Positions 58,233 to 64,000 of a stretch of 64,000 bases of DNA are shown here, piece after piece. The DNA lies in NCBI GenBank assembly GCA_964035795.1, contig OZ038320.1, positions 31,533,739 to 31,597,738 on the forward strand. Reading direction: 5' to 3'. A program made the translations under genes and the position numbers. The stretch's first letter is position 1; every line of letters starts with the position of its first letter. A model generated the notes under the pieces. That model saw only the letters and a list, made by a program, of their open reading frames with translations, ran no database searches and was not told where the DNA came from. This stretch comes from Pterobdella sp. o SKG-2022. Its lineage: Eukaryota > Annelida > Clitellata > Hirudinida > Piscicolidae.

Positions 58233-61200
58233 CTAAAGATATGTCGTTCGCTTTTACTTTTTAATACTTTTTATGTATTTTTAAAATCGAGTATTTCTTG
58301 AACTTAAATCATGATTTTTTATAAGTTTGAACTTGCAGAAAAGTTTAGTTTTATTTTTTTAAAATAATAAATGCACCGGAAAAAGCTTCATTTTGAAGGC
58401 CAATAAAATCGATGAAATTTTCTTATTATTTTACATTTTATTTGAAATAATTTAGTTTTTTAATCTATTTTATTCTTATTCAGGTTTTTTTCTCCAATTT
58501 TTCGCTAACCTCACTCATCAAGAAAAACAATCAACTACCCAATATTTATTTTAGAAATCACTTATATTTAGCATTGATCGACCCCTTTTGTTGCAATCAA
58601 TACATTTTAGTATTAATAATCATATAACTCACAGGATTGGTTTTGTCCCCAAAAAAGTGGATAGTTTTGAAAGATTGCACATGTCTCAAACAGTACCTAT
58701 ATTTAATATTCATTTCAGAATTATTTCTTGAAATGGACGAATAAACAATATGAATTAACGACATGGCGCAGTGCCAATCATCAATGACATAAGAGTTTAA
58801 AAATTTGATATAAGCCCATCTGAACCATATCAGACAGAAACCAAAGATATTTACACCACCACCTTACATCTAAAACTGCACTACTTTAACTGTTATATTA
58901 CACCCACCTCTTATCCCATCCATCAGGAAACACATCCAGACTGATTTGTCCTCCTATGGCAAAACTGAGTCCTGCGTCAGGAAACTTTTGCTTGAATGAA
59001 TCAACTAACTTTTGACGTACGTTGTGGATCTGCGGTGTTGAAGTGGTTTATAATGATGATGAATATGGAAATGATGGGTATGAAAATGATAAAGATGAAA
59101 TGGTGGTTTTGAATGCCTACCTGATTCGATGAATTATATAATACAACAGTTGATGTGCATGTTCTTTATACGAAAAAGTTCCTTGTTTAATTATCCATCG
59201 TGCTTTTTTCGAGTAAAAGGATTGTTATATTTATAAGAACATTAAACTGCTTGCAATTTACTTGATATCACCATTAAATAATTAATAAAAGATATAAGAG
59301 ATAAAGACAAATAGAAAGCTTCCATACAAAAAATGATAATCTTACAATGGAAAAAAATAACTGAAAAATCAAGAAGAAAGAAGAAGATCTAATAGCAATT
59401 ATAAAAATTTTTAATACAACGATGATGACAATGATAATAAATATAGAAACACACTTTGTCATACTCGGCAAACTGATCCCTCTCAGCCTGAGAACAACTC
59501 CTTCCCACAGGGCAGACGTTTATCAAGCCCGACCTGAATTCTATGAAGTTGCCTCTGTTATTTCATTGTTATATTTCATTTTAATTTTATATTTCATTAT
59601 TTCCATTATTATATTATAAGTTATTGAATTATTAATTGAAAGTATGAGTATAAATTACAATCATACGAAAGATTAGCCTCAAAAACTTAAATTAGAGAAA
59701 CACAATCAGAGTTATATCTTAAACTAAACAAAAATGTTAATATCCTGTAAACTCTAAATTTTTTACAAGACTAACATTTCAAGAACAAATTGATGGTCTA
59801 TTTGTACGTTAGTGGCGTCCTTATATGACAGTATGAGAATAAAAAGTTCATGAAACGTTCACTAACCTTTTACAGGGCAATTTTAACTGAGACATTTGAT
59901 GGAGGGCAAAGTTGATAAAATCTTGTAGCTTTTCTTCCCCCATGTAGTCTAGAATACTCTGTTGGAGTTTAGTTGGAATCACTTGGTGATGCTCTTTTTA
60001 TAGTCAGATCAATCCATTTTTAAAAGATTTTAAAAATGTATTAAGCTTGTTATATTATTTTTTATACTGATTTATTTGGTATACTTCAATTTAAAAAAGA
60101 ATATTCAACCAGTGAGTTTACTTGAATAAACTTCATCATTATAACTATATATATTTTCTATTATATTATAATCAGTTTTTTTTGAAAAAAAAAAATGTTT
60201 CCAAAAAATTATAATTTGTATTATTTTTTAAATTTGATCATACTACTGTCACTTCCAATATCATCACCTGTTTACTGGCAAGTTTGCCATCTTTATGAGC
60301 CACCAAGCCATTCTCTGAGAACACATATTCATATCGGTCCACCACTAAGGTTTAATGTTTGCTCCAATATTACTTTGAAAACTTGTGTGCATTTATTAAT
60401 ATATTTTCAAATTATAGTTATTTATGAATATTATTAGTATATAATATTAACTAATTTTCAAAAAAATGGAAAATTATTATCCTTATTTATATTGATATAT
60501 TCAAGAATAATGAAGATAAATTATTTGATAATGTGAACTAAGCCTTAAAAAAACATTCAAAATAATTCAAAATCATATAAAAAAAATAATAAAATAGGAA
60601 ATAATAAGTCAAGAATTTTCACCATCAACTCCATCAATTTGCATCTGTTCTGAAATCTTGGCCAGGTCGGATCCACCCACTAGCCCCACAACCACCTTTT
60701 GGTTCAACTTCTGCAAACATTCTTCTACTTTTTTTGTCACTTTCTTGAATGGGTGTTCATGTATCAGTTAATAAGAACTTTTCATTATTAAAAAAAAAAA
60801 CAAACACTATGGCTTCATTGAGAAACTTATTAAACAAAGCTTTTCGTAAGAATATCTTATATTCTCACACTTGATAATGTAAGATATTCTTACGAAAAGC
60901 TTCGTGTATTAAGTTTCTCAATAAGCCATAGTGTTTGTTTCTATTATATGATTTCCACATACTTTACATCAGCATTTTGTCATTATTTTTTAATTCTTTT
61001 TTGTTTGGTTCTGAATAGCATTTATTGAAAAAAAATGAATTAGATAACAAATTATTCATTTGAAACGCCAAGATGTAAAAAATATTTTGGTAGTAACCAC
61101 TTTTCAGTTTAGGTATGTCTAAGTTAAAAATTATTATTCTATTTTTTATGAAAAATTGATAAAAAACTTTTTTGTCAACTTTTAGAAGTGTAATGTTTGG

Positions 61201-61556
61201 TTAGTTAGAGCCTTCATGATACAAACTAATAATTGAATGTTAATAAATTTTATAATTTTTTATGTTTGTTTTAATAAGACGTTTTAATAAAAAATTTAAA
61301 TAAAATTACTGAACATAACAGCCTCGTAAAATTTGTAATTAGTGTATCAGAAGCCTCATTAAATGAATTGCTCACATGTATGCTAAAAAATGCATTTCTT
61401 TATAAAAGCCGAAAGTAATTTTTGACGAGTTGTTGTATTAAAAACAAAAAATTTTTTATTATTTAAAAATAAAAGGTTGAAATTAACCTGTCTCGGAAGA
61501 GTTAAAGTACCGTCGACATCAAACAAACACAATGTTGACGTGTCCCTGGTCACCAT
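58128..61556 (-). CDS. pmm2: Phosphomannomutase (whole gene, 8 coding exons)
   Basis: The enzyme interconverts mannose 6-phosphate and mannose 1-phosphate in the cytosol, feeding GDP-mannose for N-glycosylation and GPI anchors. Eight minus-strand exons with matching phases give 249 residues, against about 246 in animal PMM2. Visible are the HAD nucleophile motif FDVDGTLT (Asp13, Asp15), [53 protein letters not shown]-like [26 protein letters not shown] and GGNDYEI. The start ATG at 61556 gives [16 protein letters not shown]; a TTG further upstream is not needed. It is a single-copy-type housekeeping gene, convergent to the receptor pair. I see no break. Confidence 0.97.
58633..58696 (-). CDS. 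pmm2: Phosphomannomutase exon 7
   Basis: 64 bases encode [20 protein letters not shown] plus P. The GDKT Asp and Lys of the HAD core are present. Confidence 0.95.
58908..59029 (-). CDS. pmm2: Phosphomannomutase exon 6
   Basis: 122 bases encode [16 protein letters not shown] and [19 protein letters not shown]. Phase 2 out at AGAG|GTGGGT. Confidence 0.96.
59455..59554 (-). CDS. pmm2: Phosphomannomutase exon 5
   Basis: 100 bases encode [20 protein letters not shown] and [13 protein letters not shown]. It contains the substrate-contacting R-S-G...N-V...GR-S-C-S segment of the family. Confidence 0.96.
59867..59958 (-). CDS. pmm2: Phosphomannomutase exon 4
   Basis: 92 bases encode [20 protein letters not shown] up to LKLPCKR, within the cap domain. 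Phase 2 out at AAAG|GTTAGT. Confidence 0.95.
60268..60344 (-). CDS. pmm2: Phosphomannomutase exon 3
   Basis: 77 bases (phase 1 in, phase 0 out) encode [20 protein letters not shown] and KLASKQ. The family usually has FPENGLVAYK. Confidence 0.95.
60623..60743 (-). CDS. pmm2: Phosphomannomutase exon 2
   Basis: 121 bases encode [20 protein letters not shown] and [14 protein letters not shown]. Sites are attcaag|AAA and GATG|GTGAAA (phase 1 out). Confidence 0.95.
60744..61487 (-). other. Phosphomannomutase intron 1
   Basis: A 744-base intron hosting the foldback element at 60801-60938. Nothing else is seen. Confidence 0.85.
60801..60938 (+). repeat. Foldback element with 60-bp arms (family F, copy 2)
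   Basis: Near-perfect inverted arms (60801-60862 and 60877-60938) start caaacactatggcttcattg and meet at a short loop with cacttgataatg. They share the cttacgaaaagcttcg core with the foldback at 40166. Confidence 0.9.
61488..61556 (-). CDS. pmm2: Phosphomannomutase exon 1
   Basis: 23 codons with the catalytic DVDGT motif, ending PRQ|GTTAAT in phase 0. Confidence 0.95.
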
Positions 61557-62778
61557 TTTCAACAATTAAGTATTAAAAAAACGTTTTAGTTTAAAAAACT
61601 TTTTTCAAATTTTTATTTTGACAGAATTCAAAATATACGAACAATTTAAGTTTTACGCAGTTACAAGAAAAGTTAAATGACAAGTAATGTTAAATTGGAA
61701 GTTCAAATTTAGTTTTCCTAAAAGTAAATTTTGGTTAAAAATAAATTACAGAAAAGTTTTTTTTCAAATAATTTTTTTTCATAATGAATATTAACAAAAA
61801 TATTATTATTTAGTTTTTAAAATTAAAAAAATAATTTTGTTCAACAATATAAAGATGAGGAAACAACAAGCCAAGGGATTTTTGTACGCTCACCATTATT
61901 AAAAAATTTGTTTGAATTTTTTTTTGCAACTTTTGAGATTTAAAAAAAAATTTCAATAAATAATAAGAAAATGTGATAATTAGCACCAGTTCATGTGTCA
62001 AGTCTGTATATGCCGAATTTCAAAGGTTCTTATAAAATCGACCAAATAAATATAAATGGAAAGATATTTTTTTCATACAAGCAGCCAGTCTCGTTTAAAA
62101 TTTTCTAATTAGAAATTGATAAAAGCTCACAGACATTACAAAAAGTTCAAGTTTTAAATTTTGCCACTTGTTTGAAAGTTTTCAAAAATTTTAAAGCATG
62201 CATACTCTCATTATCAGTCAATTTTTTTGAATTTTAAGACAAGCCTTTCTATTGCTGTATTTGTTTCTATAATCGTTGAGTCGTCTTGCATCTTTCAAGT
62301 TTTCGTTCATAATTCTTAGAAAAAAGACCTCATCCCAATACTGACGAATGACATGAACGACACGAGACATGTCTCAGTCGTTTGCTTATATTTTTGCATC
62401 GTTCATCCTATTAAGATAACATCTTTACCCACAAATGTAATATTTTTCAAGTTTGGGTGACATTGAGCATTTTCGGATTGAAGTTTCGTTGATTAATGCT
62501 TTTTGCTTCTTTGAACTATCTTCCTCCGTCCAGATATGTTTTTGAAAAAAAATATTTTATTGCCATAAGGGCGAATTATAGTTAGGAATTATGAGTGTTG
62601 GAAGATCTGATGGTGTGCTCAAAAATTTGTTTGTTAGACCAAAACTGTTCTATAATGAAATATCATTATTATTAGATGGACCAGTTATGAATTATATCAG
62701 GCACTAAACCTCTTCTTTCTCTCTCTCCATATCTTCATTAGTTGATCAAATAATATAAGTCTGAATTACTGAATTAGT
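61557..62778. other. Gene-free stretch upstream of phosphomannomutase
   Basis: It must contain the phosphomannomutase promoter on the minus strand, but I can point to no element. No exon or repeat is supported. Confidence 0.5.
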
Positions 62779-62957
62779 CGCCCCTATAGCTCAATGTTTG
62801 AGCATTAGACTAATTATCTTAAGTTACCGGGTTCGATCCGGCGTGGGCCGACAATTAGCACCTATTCCACAGTGTGTTTTCGGTACATTAAATTTGTTGC
62901 AAGCGCTTTGAACTATAAGAAAAAGCCCTTTATAAATACCACATTACATTACATTAC
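62779..62957 (+). mobile_element. tRNA-Ile-derived SINE, copy 3 (full length)
   Basis: A box TATAGCTCAATG, stem TTAGA/TCTTA around loop CTAATTA (anticodon AAT), B box GGGTTCGATCC, body CCTATTCCACAGTGTGTTTT, and an L2-like 3' part GCAAGCGCTTTGAACTAT with CCCTTTATAAATACC and an ATTAC repeat tail. Confidence 0.92.
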
Positions 62958-63700
62958 CAAGTCAAATTTAAAAAAAGTCTATTTTTAACCCAAAGAGTTT
63001 AATTGAAACTAAAAGTATAAGCCGCTTAAAAATTAAGTTTTTAAACCGGAAGTATGAGTAGTTTAAAAAGTTATTGTTCAGTCTGGTGGCCACTTTTAAC
63101 GAAGAAGCTAAACTTGTTCATTTGTTTCGCGAGTTTTACTTCTTTAGGCAACTAATTACTCGATAAACTTCAAAGACAATGAAAAAAAAAACAATTCTAT
63201 TCTAACATAAAAAAATAACTAATATTTTCCAATTTTGGAGTAATTTTTCACTTTTTCATTCGAAAACTTTTCCGAAAAAAAAGCATTAAAGGCACCTCAA
63301 AATCATTCTAAATGACTTTTTTGCCAGTGTATAATTCAAAGTAATGGAAATGAAAACAATAAATCAAAAAGGAAATGAATGACCTTCCAAAATGGGAACT
63401 TTTAATTAATGGCTTCTCTTATAATTCCACTGTTTTTGAAAACTCTTTTTACCACATAGGACTTTTTGAGAAAGAAGTTTTGTCGTTTAAAAGTGGAAAT
63501 AGATTTTTTTATTTCAATTTAAAAAAATTGAATTATTATTCAATGTTTAATCTCAAAAATTTAATCTAAAATTCGACATTTTTCTCTTAATTTTAAAAAT
63601 ATTTTTGAAGTTTTTCTTTCTCAAGATTCATTACCTTACAAATGTGTCATTAATTACTTTTAATTACTTTTTAATCCATCTTCATCCGAATCAGTTCGAG

Positions 63701-63775
63701 ATGGCTTAGTTGGCAAGGGGTTTGGAACCTAAATGATCAATTCAAAGTTGATAGGTTCGAATCTTGGTTTAAGCA
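63701..63775 (+). other. tRNA-like sequence (A and B box), possibly SINE head
   Basis: gatggcttagttggcaaggg resembles an A box with D arm and ataggttcgaatc a B box with T loop, spaced as in a tRNA. The stems are imperfect and no tail repeat follows, so it is more likely a decayed tRNA-derived repeat than a working tRNA. Confidence 0.4.
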
Positions 63776-63897
63776 AGGTCTTCAGTAATTTCGAGCTTTC
63801 ATATATATAAATGATATAAATCATTAGAATGAATATACATACTTGCTCTCTTAAACAAAAATTACTCATGTCAACTTATTTATGTTGCATGCTTTAG

Positions 63898-64000
63898 TGT
63901 CGTCTGAACCTGATGAACAAAAAGAACCTTGTTTGAGGTGGCCTGATGATCAACATTTTGAAATTTTCGAACAAGTTGTAGAGCTAGTTGAGTGGGTCAT
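63898..64000 (+). CDS. Unidentified exon running off the window
   Basis: After the acceptor gcatgctttag one frame stays open to the window end (SSEPDEQKEPCLRWPDDQHF then EIFEQVVELVEWV). Base composition is clearly less AT-rich than in the intergenic DNA before it, and the acidic, Trp-containing sequence looks like real protein. I do not recognise the family. Confidence 0.45.

Overview
The window is animal nuclear DNA, strongly AT-rich (roughly 70-75% A+T by eye). It has large GT-AG introns, a tRNA-Ile-derived SINE, L2-like and PHD-finger non-LTR retrotransposon relics, a piggyBac relic and long microsatellites. An ELAV/Hu gene and a phosphomannomutase gene confirm a metazoan, probably an AT-rich invertebrate. 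The sequence alone does not settle the phylum. Most long open frames here are chance frames in AT-rich DNA or translated repeats. The real genes are split into short exons, which I rebuilt from splice sites, phase and protein homology.

Layout. (1) 1-4216: no gene seen; the last few hundred bases are the likely leader of the next gene. (2) 4217-29302, plus strand: a complete eight-exon ELAV/Hu RNA-binding protein gene (389 codons plus stop) with a polyQ stretch, three RRMs, a 12-kb intron and two in-phase alternative donors in the RRM2-RRM3 hinge. (3) 29.3-34.3 kb: mostly empty, with one candidate membrane-protein exon (30195-30461), a truncated SINE and a 400-bp (ACTT)n array. (4) 34337-56215, plus strand: a tandem pair of related multi-exon genes that I do not recognise as described. 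Each starts with a nearly identical signal-peptide exon. Then come repeated three-exon modules (E, Y, X) encoding short cysteine-bearing domains resembling the C-terminal half of fucolectin/F5-8-type lectin domains. Gene 1 continues with a 9-base microexon, a transmembrane exon and a lysine-rich cytoplasmic tail built of repeats. Gene 2 has lost its transmembrane exon and carries frameshifts plus SINE, LINE and piggyBac insertions. Within the pair, introns are far more alike than the ectodomain exons, a pattern typical of diversifying selection. (5) 58128-61556, minus strand: a complete eight-exon phosphomannomutase (PMM2-like) gene. (6) 61.6-64 kb: a SINE, a tRNA-like sequence and the start of an unidentified plus-strand exon running off the window.

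The main lead is the tandem receptor-like pair at 34-56 kb. Its modular phase-matched exons, diverged ectodomains, conserved introns and one decayed copy resemble multigene recognition-receptor loci (immune, allorecognition or lectin-type). No function can be read from the sequence, and every exon model there needs transcript support.
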